A DNA stretch of 64,000 nucleotides from positions 372,001 through 436,000 of the forward strand of contig CAXBFJ010000002.1 of NCBI GenBank assembly GCA_963975245.1, written 5' to 3'. Both the position numbers and the translations under genes were made by a program. Below, one piece after another: positions 8,453 to 17,240 of the stretch. The notes below the pieces were generated by a model, which was not told the origin of the DNA, ran no database searches, and saw nothing but the letters and a program-made list of their open reading frames with translations. How positions within the stretch are numbered: the first letter of the stretch is position 1; every line of letters begins with the position of its first letter. This DNA is from Panacagrimonas sp963975245 (GTDB lineage Bacteria; Pseudomonadota; Gammaproteobacteria; Nevskiales; Nevskiaceae).

Positions 8453-8857
8453 CTAGATAGGGTGAAGGACCGCATTGAACGAGAGATGGTGCCGGGCAAG
8501 CAGAATGACCGTCAGATAGAGGCCCAGTGCTGCGAAGAAGAATAAGCGGCGAGAGACGGCTGTTCTGGCTTTGCGCAATGCATGCACGCCGAGCACGATA
8601 TAAACCAGTATCAGGGCGAGCTTCAGACCCAACCAGGCCTGCGCAAACGGGTACTGCTGGGTGATTCGCATGAGCAGCACGCCGGCGACAAGAAGGATCG
8701 TGTCGTCGACGTAAGAGAGCCGCTTCAGGATCAGATTCTCACTCAATCGCGATCCATACAGCGCGAGGATCCCTCTGAGGAAAAATACGCCGCCTGACAG
8801 AAGCGCGGTGCTGATGTGCAGTGTCTTGATCGGAATGTAAGCATCTGCCAGTGCCAT
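8453..8857 (-). CDS. SirB2-family inner-membrane protein
   Basis: A 134-residue protein with four hydrophobic helices (approximately residues 12-32, 48-65, 75-95, 105-125). It opens with IKTLHISTALLSGGVFFLRG and ends ARHHLSFNAV, the pattern of the SirB2 family (invasion gene expression up-regulator, a historical name). The molecular role of the family is poorly known; conserved histidines near both ends hint at metal or haem contact. The ATG at 8857 is the only sensible start. It is divergent from the truncated haemoglobin gene 138 bases away. Confidence 0.75.
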   Translation of the reverse strand: MALADAYIPIKTLHISTALLSGGVFFLRGILALYGSRLSENLILKRLSYVDDTILLVAGVLLMRITQQYPFAQAWLGLKLALILVYIVLGVHALRKARTAVSRRLFFFAALGLYLTVILLARHHLSFNAVLHPI

Positions 8858-8995
8858 ATTGTTCCTCTTCGGCGAGAGCGGAATGCTGGATTAATTTCAG
8901 CGCATTAAGTGTCCAGCGCGCGTGGTATCAGTTGATGTTGTGGAATACAGAATGCTGATGATTGTTTACCCCCTCTGTACCTGAGAGCCCAAAAT

Positions 8996-9412
8996 ATGGA
9001 TACAAGTAAATACGGTGATGGCGACCGCTCCTACATGGCAGCCGGCGAGCTAGAGGGCATCACCAGACTCGTGGATGCCTTCTACGACAATATGGAGCGT
9101 CTCCCTATCGCGCGCGCCATCAGGCAGATGCACCCGATGGACTTGGGTGAGTCCAGAAGGCGGCTAGCTTTCTTCCTTAGCGGCTGGCTGGGCGGCCCTC
9201 GGCTGTACCAGGAGCATTATGGCGGCATCAGTATTCCCAACTTCCACAGACATCTGCCGATCGGTGATTCTGAAAAGGAGGCTTGGCTCTTGTGCATGCA
9301 GGAAGCCATTGCAGAACAGCCGTACCAAGACACTTTCAAAAAGTATCTGATAGAGCAACTGCGAGTGCCGGCAGAGAGAATCCAGTGGGCGGCGGAGGCA
9401 AAACCGCGCTGA
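8996..9412 (+). CDS. Group II truncated haemoglobin
   Basis: A 138-residue protein of the trHbII (GlbO-like) type. It has the family's GG-rich turn (LSGWLGGPRLYQEHYGG), a proximal histidine in NFHRHLPIGDSEKEAWL, and the following Trp in EAWLLCMQEAI, which corresponds to the conserved Trp G8 of the group. Such proteins bind O2 or NO and act in oxygen scavenging or nitrosative and oxidative protection in the cytoplasm. The gene is monocistronic and divergent from the SirB2 gene. An upstream ATG is not available; the ATG at 8996 gives the usual length. Confidence 0.9.
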   Translation: MDTSKYGDGDRSYMAAGELEGITRLVDAFYDNMERLPIARAIRQMHPMDLGESRRRLAFFLSGWLGGPRLYQEHYGGISIPNFHRHLPIGDSEKEAWLLCMQEAIAEQPYQDTFKKYLIEQLRVPAERIQWAAEAKPR

Positions 9413-9508
9413 CATCGCTGGTGCCCTGAACTCTGCGCCCGCCTTGCCAACCTTCAGGCGGACATCCCCCGCTGCTGATGCATGGACTTGATCGTGCATC
9501 TGCGCGGT

Positions 9509-9940
9509 TCAGTCCGACGCAGGATGGCGATCCGGAAGCGGAACAGGAATATGCAGCGCCTCGTGTTCGGTGCGATGCATATGCGCGAGGATATCGAGGC
9601 ATCGTTTGCCGGATGGAGTGAGTGAAACACGGACCTCGCGGCCATCACTGGGCGAGGGCTTCCTGCAGACGAGTCTCAGGTTCTCACAACGGCTGACCAG
9701 TGAGACGACGGCGTTATGCCTCGCCTGCAAACGTTCAGCCAGTTCGCTGACCGTAGCCCAATCCCTGCCCGGGAATGCGCAAATCTGCAGGAGGAGTTGA
9801 TATTGCAATGGCGTGATGCCCTGCGCTCGCGATGCCTCTTCGCTGAATCTCAAAAACCGCCGCAGTGCGTAGCGAAATTCGGCGAGTTGCTCGAGCTGGA
9901 CCTTTGAGACCTTGGCAGGTTTGGATGTTTTTCTTGGCAT
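9509..9940 (-). CDS. MarR-family transcriptional regulator
   Basis: A 143-residue winged-helix repressor. The core reads QGITPLQYQLLLQICAFPGR, then the helix-turn-helix TVSELAERLQARHNAVVSLV and the wing CRKPSPSDGREVRVSLTPSG. The N-terminal 20 residues are Lys-rich. MarR proteins repress divergent genes and release the DNA on binding small phenolic or reactive ligands or on oxidation; one Cys sits just before the wing (SRCENLRLVC). A perfect palindrome starts six bases before its own start codon, so self-repression and control of the flavin oxidoreductase at 10001 are likely. Confidence 0.9.
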   Translation of the reverse strand: MPRKTSKPAKVSKVQLEQLAEFRYALRRFLRFSEEASRAQGITPLQYQLLLQICAFPGRDWATVSELAERLQARHNAVVSLVSRCENLRLVCRKPSPSDGREVRVSLTPSGKRCLDILAHMHRTEHEALHIPVPLPDRHPASD

Positions 9941-9945
9941 CCTCG

Positions 9946-9970
9946 ATTTATATCACAGCATGATATAAAT
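9946..9970. promoter_or_regulatory. Perfect 10-bp inverted repeat, probable MarR operator
   Basis: ATTTATATCA (9946-9955), 5-base spacer, TGATATAAAT (9961-9970): all ten positions match. It fills the 60-base gap between the divergent MarR and nitronate-monooxygenase genes and would overlap both promoters. Confidence 0.8.
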
Positions 9971-10000
9971 AGATTGAACACCAATAGCAGTGCTTTTCGC

Positions 10001-11497
10001 ATGTCTGATCTCTTGCACACTCCGGTTTGTGAACTGTTGGGCTGTCGTTATCCCATCGTGCTCGCTGGCATGGGCGGCGTTGCACGCGCCGAGCTGGTGC
10101 TGGCAGTAACCCGGGCTGGTGGATTCGGTTTTCTGGGAATGGTTCGTGAACCGGTCTCGCTGATCCGCAGTGAAGTGGCAAAAGTGCGCAAACACACGGA
10201 TCGGCCTTTTGGGGTCAACCTCATCCCCGCATCAACCAACGCGGAGCTTCTTTCGTCCCAGATAGAGACTTGCATCGAACTGCGTGTGCCCGTCGTGGGA
10301 TTGTTCTGGGATATTGATACTGAAGTGGTTCAGCGCCTGCGATCAGCCAACATCTGTGTGATCTGCCAGGTCGGCTCCATCGCGGAAGCCAGGCTCGCGC
10401 AGCAAGCTGGCGCGCAGGCCATCATCATTCAGGGGAGTGAAGCAGGCGGCCATGTGCGCGCGAAATTGCCACTAGAGCAACTCCTGCCTGATGTCGTGTC
10501 GGCGATCGATATTCCGGTCATGGCATCGGGAGGGATTGCGGACGGTACAGGACTCGCCACTGTCCTGGCTCTGGGGGCACAAGCCGCGGTGATGGGAACC
10601 GCTCTTCTTGCAACACATGAGTCGTTTGCGCATGACTATCACAAGCGGCGCCTGGTCGATGCGCGATCTGACGATACCGTGTTGGCGGAGGCCTTTCACA
10701 TCAACTGGCCCAGGGGAGCGCCGGTTCGCGTTCTGGCAAACAGCGTCACATCCGGCAAGCACGGTGACCCCTTTACTTCCGAAGCGAGGCCAATTGGCGA
10801 TGAGGAAGGAAGGCCGGTCTACCTGTTCAGCACTGAATCGCCTTTGCGATCGATGCAGGGAGATCTGGAAGCTATGGCGCTTTATGCAGGTCAGGGTGTT
10901 GATTCCGTCGATTCCATCGTGTCGGCGGAATATCGAATACGTACGATTCTTTCTGAAGCAGCAGTGCTTCTGAGCAGTGGAGCAAAGGAGGGAGTCTCAA
11001 TCATCCGTCCAGCGTCTTCGCCGTGTTCCATGCAGGAGTTCGAGGCCAGCTATTTGCATCACGCGAGTCGCACGCAGTGTCTGGACGCACTGAACATTCT
11101 TCTTGAGGCGGAGCGAGCAGGGGCCCGTGTAGCCATGCGTACCGCGGGCGAGGTTTCCGAATCAGGTCTCAAGACTTTGATAGCGGGCATCCAGCGCGAC
11201 GAAGCGCGTTGGTGTGCAGTACTGACTCGTTCCATTCGCGCCTTGAACGGTACCCCTTCGCGAAACACCGGAGCCTTCTACGAGAAGGCAATGGCGATTG
11301 CCGACGTTCCTGCGCGTCTGGCGTTTCTGAATCGAGGGCAGGGCTGGGTCGTGCGCAAATTGCAGCAGCTGTTGCCGAAGATTGGCGACGATGGCTTACA
11401 CGCTGATCTCACGCAGATGCTGAGATCTCATCAGGAGAATATCGAGAAAGTTGACTGCAATCTGGAATCGCGAAATTCAAATGCGAGCTCGGAATAG
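10001..11497 (+). CDS. NAD(P)H-dependent flavin oxidoreductase (nitronate monooxygenase-like) fused to a DUF6306/ferritin-like C-domain
   Basis: The ATG at 10001 is preferred over an upstream TTG at 9974 because homologues begin close to LLGCRYPIVLAGMGG. Residues 1-330 are a TIM-barrel nitronate monooxygenase/2-nitropropane dioxygenase domain: the FMN-binding ASGGIADG segment, QAIIIQGSEAGGHV with the catalytic-type His, and AAVMGTALLATHES. Residues about 350-495 (starting CMQEFEASYLHHAS) are a helical unit with DALNILLEAERAGARVAMRT and DEARWCAVL, matching the ferritin-like DUF6306 type. Fusion of the two is uncommon. The enzyme part oxidises nitronates or related electrophiles; the helical part could bind metal. 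It is probably repressed by the divergent MarR protein. Confidence 0.8.
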   Translation: MSDLLHTPVCELLGCRYPIVLAGMGGVARAELVLAVTRAGGFGFLGMVREPVSLIRSEVAKVRKHTDRPFGVNLIPASTNAELLSSQIETCIELRVPVVGLFWDIDTEVVQRLRSANICVICQVGSIAEARLAQQAGAQAIIIQGSEAGGHVRAKLPLEQLLPDVVSAIDIPVMASGGIADGTGLATVLALGAQAAVMGTALLATHESFAHDYHKRRLVDARSDDTVLAEAFHINWPRGAPVRVLANSVTSGKHGDPFTSEARPIGDEEGRPVYLFSTESPLRSMQGDLEAMALYAGQGVDSVDSIVSAEYRIRTILSEAAVLLSSGAKEGVSIIRPASSPCSMQEFEASYLHHASRTQCLDALNILLEAERAGARVAMRTAGEVSESGLKTLIAGIQRDEARWCAVLTRSIRALNGTPSRNTGAFYEKAMAIADVPARLAFLNRGQGWVVRKLQQLLPKIGDDGLHADLTQMLRSHQENIEKVDCNLESRNSNASSE

Positions 11498-11508
11498 AGC
11501 CAGTAACG

Positions 11509-11925
11509 TCAGGGTGTGAGTGAGGTCTTGAGTACCGTCAAATGCCGTTGTGCGCCGTCGCGCACGCTCCACGGCATGACCTGACCGACCGACAAGCCGA
11601 TCAGGGCAGCGCCGATGGGGCTCACAACCGAGTACTTGAGATGTTCGGGATCGGCGTCGCGTGGTAGGACCAACTGAATACTGCGGATGCTGCCGCTGTC
11701 CATATCCTGGTAGGTCACCCAACGGCCGAGCGTGACAACCCCATCGGGAACCTCTTCTGAGGGGAGTACATCGGCACGGTCAATTTCTTCAAGCAGGTAA
11801 TCCGCAATTTCGGGCGCGGTACGGGCGGCCTGGCGAACCGCACCCAGCAGCATCGCGAGTTGCTCAGAGTCGATGATCAATGCGGGCCTGACGGCCGCGA
11901 CGAGATTGGGTTTGTGCATGTTCAT
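11509..11925 (-). CDS. Rnk/GreA-type regulator of RNA polymerase
   Basis: From the ATG at 11925 (AGGAG ten bases upstream) the protein has 138 residues. The C-terminal half has the GreA/GreB C-domain fold: VTLGRWVTYQDMDSGSIRSI, LKYSVVSPIGAALIGLSVGQ and VMPWSVRDG. The N-terminal part is short, as in Rnk (regulator of nucleoside diphosphate kinase), and lacks the long GreA coiled coil. Rnk proteins bind the RNA polymerase secondary channel region. An in-frame start further up (11982) would add 19 residues without similarity. It is convergent with the flavin oxidoreductase gene, 11 bases apart. Confidence 0.8.
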   Translation of the reverse strand: MNMHKPNLVAAVRPALIIDSEQLAMLLGAVRQAARTAPEIADYLLEEIDRADVLPSEEVPDGVVTLGRWVTYQDMDSGSIRSIQLVLPRDADPEHLKYSVVSPIGAALIGLSVGQVMPWSVRDGAQRHLTVLKTSLTP

Positions 11926-12295
11926 GAAGTTGTTCTCCTGAGTCCGGATCGCGGCATGATCGGGTGACGCGCGGACAAGCATGGTTCACTGGCGCTTTTA
12001 AAAACACGCGCCGTTGCAGATCAGATCAGTTGATCTGAATCAGATATGGGAGTTTGTTGTTGCGCCCCAGGTCGGCATCATGCCAAGGCGCTGTTGCGCC
12101 GCCCGGGGCTTATCGCCGTGCGAGGAATTGGCCTGCGTAATGCAGGGAACGATTTGGCTGTGGCAACAATTTCATGGGCCGATCATCAGCCTCAGCGCGA
12201 GCCAAGTCAATCAAGTGTTCAATGACCATGAATGGATGGAGATTGACCTGATCCCATTGGCCTTGTCTTTCTCTCAGGCTGACGCGGCTTGTCGC
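11926..12295. other. Intergenic stretch, no gene seen
   Basis: About 370 bases between the Rnk-like gene (start) and the end of the FprA-like gene, both minus strand. A plus-strand ORF (12014-12322) has no signal, no family look and overlaps the end of the FprA gene, so it is not called. Confidence 0.4.
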
Positions 12296-13669
12296 TCAGG
12301 CTTCGTGTTCTGCAACCCGTAGCATGTCCTGAACGCGAACCAGCTTGCTGCGTGCCTGACCGCCCTGTGCATTCGCGCGTTCGTGGCGATCGATATTCTT
12401 CCAGCCGCGAAAAGTAACGATCCTGCACTGCCGCTCGCGCAACAGGTGTTCGATTTCTGATGCAGGTTTGGCCGCCTGCATAAGGCGTCCCTTTGCCAGA
12501 TCATCAATCAGCGCGCGCACGGTTTGTCGGGCGCAGAACTTGTTGCTACCGATAACGCCTCTCGGCCCACGCTTGATCCAGCCAACCACGTACGCGCCCG
12601 GTACTGGGTTCCCTCCTGCAGCGGTCAGCACCCGTCCCTCCGTGTTGGGAACTATGCCCTTGCGCTCATCAAAAGGCAGGCCAGCCAAAGGTATGCCGCG
12701 ATAGCCCGTGGCGTGAATCACCAGACCCGCCGGCAGGGTCGCAAGCTGCTGTGTCGCCACCGCCTTCAAGCAGCCGTCATCGGCAGCGACAAGACGGTTG
12801 CGTACCAGCCGCAGGCCTTCGACCCGATCATGTCCCAGAATCTCGACAGGGGATTGCAGAAAGCGCAGTGCCAGCCGACGCGAGCATGTGCTGTCTGCCG
12901 ACTTCGCATAGGTCTCCAGCGAGCCGCGCTTCAGCTTGGCGTGAAAGTCGTCTTGGTTCCACTGGGCCTCGGAGAGCTCATCGGGGTCAACTTCAAGGCT
13001 CACATCTTCCATTTCTCCCAGCTCTAGCAGCTCCGGATGTGAGTAGGCCGCCTGCGCCGGGCCGCGCCTGCCGATGATGCTGACTTCGCGAATTCTGCTG
13101 CGAGCGAGCGCCTCACGTGCGTGCGCCGCCATATCCGAGCTGGCCAGCGCTTCGCTGGACTTAAGCAGGATGCGCGCTACATCCAAAGCGACATTGCCAT
13201 TGCCTATGACCACGGCGTGCTCGCAATCCAGTGATACGGCGAGGTCTGCAGCGTCGGGGTGGCCGTTGTACCAGGCGACGAACTCGCTCGACCCATGGCA
13301 GCCGGGAAGATGCTCGCCGGGAATGTTGAGGGGCTGGCTGGCGGAGGCGCCGACTGCGTAGATCACGGCATCATGGTATTCGAGCAGTTCAGCATGGCTG
13401 ATGTCCCGACCCATTTCGACATTTCCGTAGAATCGGAGCCGTCCGCCGCGTCGCGCCTGACGCTGATATTCGTCGATCACCAGTCTGCGATCAGCATGGT
13501 CTGGCGCGACGCCAGCGCGCGCCAGTCCGCCGATGGTAGGCAGGCGCTCGAAGAGATTGACGTAAACCAGCGGGTCGCTGAGTTTGACCAACTCTGCTGC
13601 CGTATACAGTGCTGCCGGTCCGGTGCCGACAATGGCCACGTCTAGGCGACGCGCATCAGGCTTGTTCAA
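12296..13669 (-). CDS. Ferredoxin--NADP(+) reductase of the FprA/adrenodoxin-reductase type
   Basis: A 457-residue flavoprotein starting at a TTG (13669), the only start in frame before the first Rossmann motif VAIVGTGPAALYTAAELV; the open frame upstream lies over the ferredoxin gene and is not coding. It has the FAD motif, the NAD(P) motif VVIGNGNVALDVARIL, the family stretch GLARAGVAPDHADRRLVID and the end motif WIKRGPRGVIGSNKFCARQT. The length equals mycobacterial FprA. It transfers electrons between NADPH and a ferredoxin. The gene overlaps the ferredoxin gene by 14 bases, implying translational coupling. The natural partners are therefore the ferredoxin at 13656 and the molybdenum enzyme at 13928. 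Confidence 0.9.
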   Translation of the reverse strand: MNKPDARRLDVAIVGTGPAALYTAAELVKLSDPLVYVNLFERLPTIGGLARAGVAPDHADRRLVIDEYQRQARRGGRLRFYGNVEMGRDISHAELLEYHDAVIYAVGASASQPLNIPGEHLPGCHGSSEFVAWYNGHPDAADLAVSLDCEHAVVIGNGNVALDVARILLKSSEALASSDMAAHAREALARSRIREVSIIGRRGPAQAAYSHPELLELGEMEDVSLEVDPDELSEAQWNQDDFHAKLKRGSLETYAKSADSTCSRRLALRFLQSPVEILGHDRVEGLRLVRNRLVAADDGCLKAVATQQLATLPAGLVIHATGYRGIPLAGLPFDERKGIVPNTEGRVLTAAGGNPVPGAYVVGWIKRGPRGVIGSNKFCARQTVRALIDDLAKGRLMQAAKPASEIEHLLRERQCRIVTFRGWKNIDRHERANAQGGQARSKLVRVQDMLRVAEHEA

Positions 13670-13931
13670 CTTGCACCCCCTGACGGAAGAAGGCGGCATT
13701 GATCTCGCGGTAGGCTGCCCACTTGGCCGGCAGTTGATCAATGCGATAGATGGCATTGACGGGGCAGGCCTCGGCACAAGCGTTGCAGCCGATACAGGCA
13801 TTGGGGTCAATGTAGAGCATTTCGGCGCTCTGAAAGTCCCTTGAGTCCGGAGTCGGTTGAATGCAATTGACCGGGCAAACCTCTGTACAGACCGAATCAT
13901 TCACGCAGGAACCCACGATCACGTAACTCAT
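13656..13931 (-). CDS. Bacterial-type ferredoxin with two Fe-S clusters
   Basis: A 91-residue protein with cysteines in GSCVNDSVCTEVCPVNCI (first cluster, wide first spacing as in 7Fe ferredoxins, so a [3Fe-4S] or [4Fe-4S] site) and CIGCNACAEACPVNAI (classical [4Fe-4S] site). The last 30 residues form a short helical extension, as in FdxA/FdxC-like proteins. The ATG overlaps the stop of the molybdenum enzyme gene (ATGA at 13928-13931) and its own end overlaps the reductase start. This tight packing suggests it carries electrons between the reductase and the molybdenum enzyme. Confidence 0.9.
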   Translation of the reverse strand: MSYVIVGSCVNDSVCTEVCPVNCIQPTPDSRDFQSAEMLYIDPNACIGCNACAEACPVNAIYRIDQLPAKWAAYREINAAFFRQGVQVEQA

Positions 13932-16144
13932 TGGCCAACTGCCATCGGAACCTGATGTTGATTCGAGCCAGGAATGACAGCTGCCAATTGTTCCACTGGT
14001 TCGACACGGACCCGCGTCATATTGAGCAAGGGTGTTTGCGAAAGTGGATCCATGCGTTGGTTGTCTACCAGACGATTTCTGTTCTCGCCCCAGCGTCGAT
14101 ACTGTCCGGGTTGGCGCGGTTCGAACACCCGCGAGCCCCAGCCGTGCGGGATGGTCACAACGCCGCGTCGTCCGCCGCTCGCCGCAGTGACGGTGAGTTC
14201 AATCTGCCCCGTTGCCGAGCGAATACGTACGGCATCGCCTTCTTCCAGTTTCAGGGCCTCCATGTCTTCGATGTGCATCTCGGCCTGATTGCCGCGTTGG
14301 TGTTCGAATAGGCGGCGGTTGTCGTTCATCCACGAATTCATCGACTCCCGGTCGCGCCGGCTGCTCAGGATGAACGGAAATTCGCTGTTAACCGCCGGCA
14401 GATCAGTGGTCAGCAGGCGACGGCATTCATCCATCAGGATTTGGGGGGCGCATTCAATTTTCTTGCTGGGCGTGCGCAGGCATTTGGCCAGGTCGCCGTA
14501 TTGCTTCTCGTCGTAGATGTGGCCGTGCGGGTGGCGTTTAATATCGCGTAACTTGATGCGTCCTGCTGATGCAACCATGAGGAATTCGAACCACGCGGGC
14601 CCAAACTCCAGCTTCTTGAGGCCGGGTATTTTTGCGAGCCATCGGCTCGCACGAATCAGGCTGTTAAAGCCTTTGAAGCCGAATAGGGGACGCTTCATCT
14701 TCAATGCGAGGTCGACAAAGAACCGCCATTCCTCGCGAGCATCGCCCTTCGGTTTGACTGCCGCGCGAGCGTACTGCGCGTAGGGCTTGTCCATGAGGCT
14801 GCCAAAGGCCAGATGCAGGCCTTCGCGTTCCAGCCAGTGCGTGCCGGGAATCAACCAGTGCGCATGTCGATGACTTTCGCGCTGCACAAAATCGACGGCG
14901 ACCAGCAGTTCCAGTTGCGAGAACGCCTTGTCCAGCGCATCGCCGTCCGGGCCGGAAACCACCGGATTTCCAGAGCAGACCAGCATGGCGCGAATCTGGC
15001 CATCGCCGGGGGTCAGAATCTCGTCGGCTAATTCGCCGAGAGCGTGGAACCCGGCAATGGTTGGTAGATTGCGCAGGCGCGTGTGGTGCTTGGACTTGGG
15101 GGCCATCATTTCCCAGGCCCTGGGTAAATCGACGAAGCCACGCTCGTAGCGTTTGCCGCCCGGCATGTCCATGCGGTTGGTAATGATATTGAGCAGCTGG
15201 CTCAGCCATTCGCCAACAGTCCCGGTTCCCGAATGGGCCAGTCCGGTGTGAGAGACACAGGCCGCCGTTCGAGCCTTGGCGAACCTTTCGGCAACGTCGC
15301 GCAATTGTTCTTCCGAAACATCGCAGCGTGCGGACAACCAGGAAAGATCGGCATTCCGGGCCAGCGCAAACACGTCCTCGAGGCCATTGACCGGAACGAC
15401 TTCCGGCTGTCGATTCCAACCAGCCTCGACAATGATCTTCACCAGTGCCAGCAGGAAGGCCCAGTCTTCACCCGGCCGAATCTGGATGTGTGTCCTAGCT
15501 TCCTTGCTCGAGGTCGTCTCGCGCGGATCGACGACGATCAGGTCTGCACCTCGGTCGCGAGCGGCAAGTACCCGTTTCCATCCGTGCGGTATGACTTCGA
15601 TCCAGCCGAAGCGACTGACGGCTGGATCCATGCCGATCAACAGAAAACACTCGCACTCATCAACGTCGGTGGGGACAGACATCAATTCGCAGCCGAACAT
15701 TTCTTCCTGCACGACATGCAGATTGTTCTGGTCCAGAGAGCCGACCCAGTAGCGATTGCCGGTGCCGATGGCGGCGAGCAGGCCACTGTGCAAATTGGAA
15801 TCGCCGAAGTTATGTCCGAGCGGATTGCCGTGATACGAGCCAACGGCATCGGCACCGTGTTTGTCGATGATGCGGTTGAGACGTTCAGAGATGTCGGCGA
15901 TCGCTTCTTCGTAAGTTGCAGGGACATACTTGTCACCTACCCGGCGCATCGGTGTGGTGATGCGATTGGGGTGGTTACGCAGCTCTGCAGCGGCCATCCC
16001 CTTGCGACAGAAATCGCTATGCGAAAAAGGGTTTTGACGGTCCGGTTTTATGCCGATGATTTCCTGGCCTGCGTCGTCGACTTCAACCTCGACGCCACAT
16101 AAGGAAACGCAATAATGGCAGTGTGTGTACACCTTCTTCGACAT
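13928..16144 (-). CDS. Molybdopterin-dependent oxidoreductase (DMSO-reductase superfamily)
   Basis: A 738-residue catalytic subunit. The N-terminus has the [4Fe-4S] pattern THCHYCVSLCGVEVEVD with the fourth Cys in DFCRKGMAA. The molybdopterin-binding body follows (CECFLLIGMDPAVSRFGWIE, ADLIVVDPRETTSSKEA, IRPGEDWAFLLAL, MLVCSGNPVVSGPD) and the C-terminal domain binds the second guanine dinucleotide (VTIPHGWGSRVF). No Tat signal is present, so it is cytoplasmic. The substrate is not clear: it resembles formate dehydrogenase/nitrate reductase-like enzymes, but the metal-ligand residue could not be placed by eye. With ferredoxin and FprA downstream it forms a self-contained NADPH-linked redox chain. 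Confidence 0.85.
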   Translation of the reverse strand: MSKKVYTHCHYCVSLCGVEVEVDDAGQEIIGIKPDRQNPFSHSDFCRKGMAAAELRNHPNRITTPMRRVGDKYVPATYEEAIADISERLNRIIDKHGADAVGSYHGNPLGHNFGDSNLHSGLLAAIGTGNRYWVGSLDQNNLHVVQEEMFGCELMSVPTDVDECECFLLIGMDPAVSRFGWIEVIPHGWKRVLAARDRGADLIVVDPRETTSSKEARTHIQIRPGEDWAFLLALVKIIVEAGWNRQPEVVPVNGLEDVFALARNADLSWLSARCDVSEEQLRDVAERFAKARTAACVSHTGLAHSGTGTVGEWLSQLLNIITNRMDMPGGKRYERGFVDLPRAWEMMAPKSKHHTRLRNLPTIAGFHALGELADEILTPGDGQIRAMLVCSGNPVVSGPDGDALDKAFSQLELLVAVDFVQRESHRHAHWLIPGTHWLEREGLHLAFGSLMDKPYAQYARAAVKPKGDAREEWRFFVDLALKMKRPLFGFKGFNSLIRASRWLAKIPGLKKLEFGPAWFEFLMVASAGRIKLRDIKRHPHGHIYDEKQYGDLAKCLRTPSKKIECAPQILMDECRRLLTTDLPAVNSEFPFILSSRRDRESMNSWMNDNRRLFEHQRGNQAEMHIEDMEALKLEEGDAVRIRSATGQIELTVTAASGGRRGVVTIPHGWGSRVFEPRQPGQYRRWGENRNRLVDNQRMDPLSQTPLLNMTRVRVEPVEQLAAVIPGSNQHQVPMAVGQ

Positions 16145-16589
16145 GCTGATCTCCTCTTTCGTGGTACCCGCGCTGGAGTAATAAAAATCGCACTACCGAG
16201 CTGCCGACCACTTCAGTTCTAAAGTGTTGCCACAATCCAGACTTCCGGACAAATGATGTCTGGAGGACATAATACTGCAATGCGCGTGCTTTGCACCGGT
16301 GGTTTTCCGTTAGACCTGCCGTGAGGGGATCAGTGGTCGATGGCCATCGTTAATTCAGGCGATTGACCGAATCCCGGCGGGTTGCTCAGCTACGTTGGCT
16401 GAATCTCATCGTCCTGAGGCAAGTCCATGAGCTTCAAGACAAGGCAATGGCCGGCATTTCTCCGACAGGAGCGAGCTGGACGGTCTGATGCGGGAAGTAG
16501 GGACAACTATTCCGAGCAACTGAGGCAAGTGCTGGCCGGCCTACTTGCTGCAAGCTTTCAACTCGCGAATATCGAGTTGGAGGCGGGTT
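16145..16589. other. Divergent promoter region, molybdenum enzyme / nitrile hydratase beta
   Basis: About 445 bases without a gene. A near-perfect inverted repeat, TCCGGACA (16244-16251), 5 bases, TGTCTGGA (16257-16264), one mismatch, lies 100 bases upstream of the molybdenum enzyme start and could be an operator. Confidence 0.4.
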
Positions 16590-17228
16590 ATGGATGGAGT
16601 ACATGATCTAGGCGGCACCAACGGATTCGGCGCTGTCGAATGCGAGCACAATGAGCCCACCTGGCACGAGGATTGGGAGCCCATCGGCTATGCCCTGGCT
16701 TTTCTGGGTGCTGGTGAACTCAAGGCTTTCACCATTGATGAAGTTCGTCATGCCATAGAGCGCATGGACCCGCGCCATTATCTGGCCTCTACCTACTACG
16801 AACGCATTGTGACCGGTACGACAGCGATGTTTGTGGAAAAGGGCCTGGTGACGCAGGAGCGTCTGGAGCAGCTGGCCAATGGCCGTTTTCCACTGGCTAC
16901 CTTGCCAGGCGAGGGCGAGAAGGCCCGAACACAAGAGATCAACTTTCAGCCGGGAGATCGTGTGAAGGTGCGTGATGGGCACTTTCGCGGCCATAGCCGC
17001 ATGCCCAAGTATGTGCGTGGCAAGACCGGAACGGTTCTGCATCGCTCGAAACAACTGTTCCCCTACGCTGGCTCAGCCGGTCACGGCGAAGACGCGAAGA
17101 TGGAACCGACCTATCACGTGTGCTTTTCTGCCAAGGACCTGTGGAGCGACGCGGCGGAAAATTCCACCGTTGTAGTGGACTTGTGGGAGAGCTATCTCGA
17201 TCCCATGCCCGCCGTGACCGCAGACTGA
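16590..17228 (+). CDS. nthB: Nitrile hydratase beta subunit
   Basis: A 212-residue protein starting at the ATG at 16590 (GGAGG nine bases upstream). It opens with MDGVHDLGGTNGFG, the hallmark of nitrile hydratase beta chains, then GYALAFLGAGELKAF and, in the C-terminal SH3-like domain, FQPGDRVKVRDGHFRGHSRM and PKYVRGKTGTV, ending in DLWESYLDP. The beta subunit pairs with a metal-binding alpha subunit to hydrate nitriles to amides. Here the alpha gene that should follow is lost after 18 codons, so the product can have no active site partner from this locus. GAPs are small upstream; the molybdenum enzyme is divergent. Confidence 0.92.
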   Translation: MDGVHDLGGTNGFGAVECEHNEPTWHEDWEPIGYALAFLGAGELKAFTIDEVRHAIERMDPRHYLASTYYERIVTGTTAMFVEKGLVTQERLEQLANGRFPLATLPGEGEKARTQEINFQPGDRVKVRDGHFRGHSRMPKYVRGKTGTVLHRSKQLFPYAGSAGHGEDAKMEPTYHVCFSAKDLWSDAAENSTVVVDLWESYLDPMPAVTAD

Positions 17229-17240
17229 AGGGAGAAACCC

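Noticed and set aside
12014..12322. Plus-strand ORF of 102 codons between the Rnk-like and FprA-like genes
   Set aside because: It overlaps the end of the FprA gene, lacks a ribosome site and has no recognisable feature.
13670..13900. N-terminal extension of the FprA-like frame up to 13900
   Set aside because: These codons lie over the ferredoxin gene in another frame and encode a Pro/Ser/Arg-rich stretch without similarity; the enzyme needs only the part from 13669.
15233..16102. Plus-strand ORF of 289 codons opposite the molybdenum enzyme
   Set aside because: It is antisense to a gene with clear cofactor-binding motifs.
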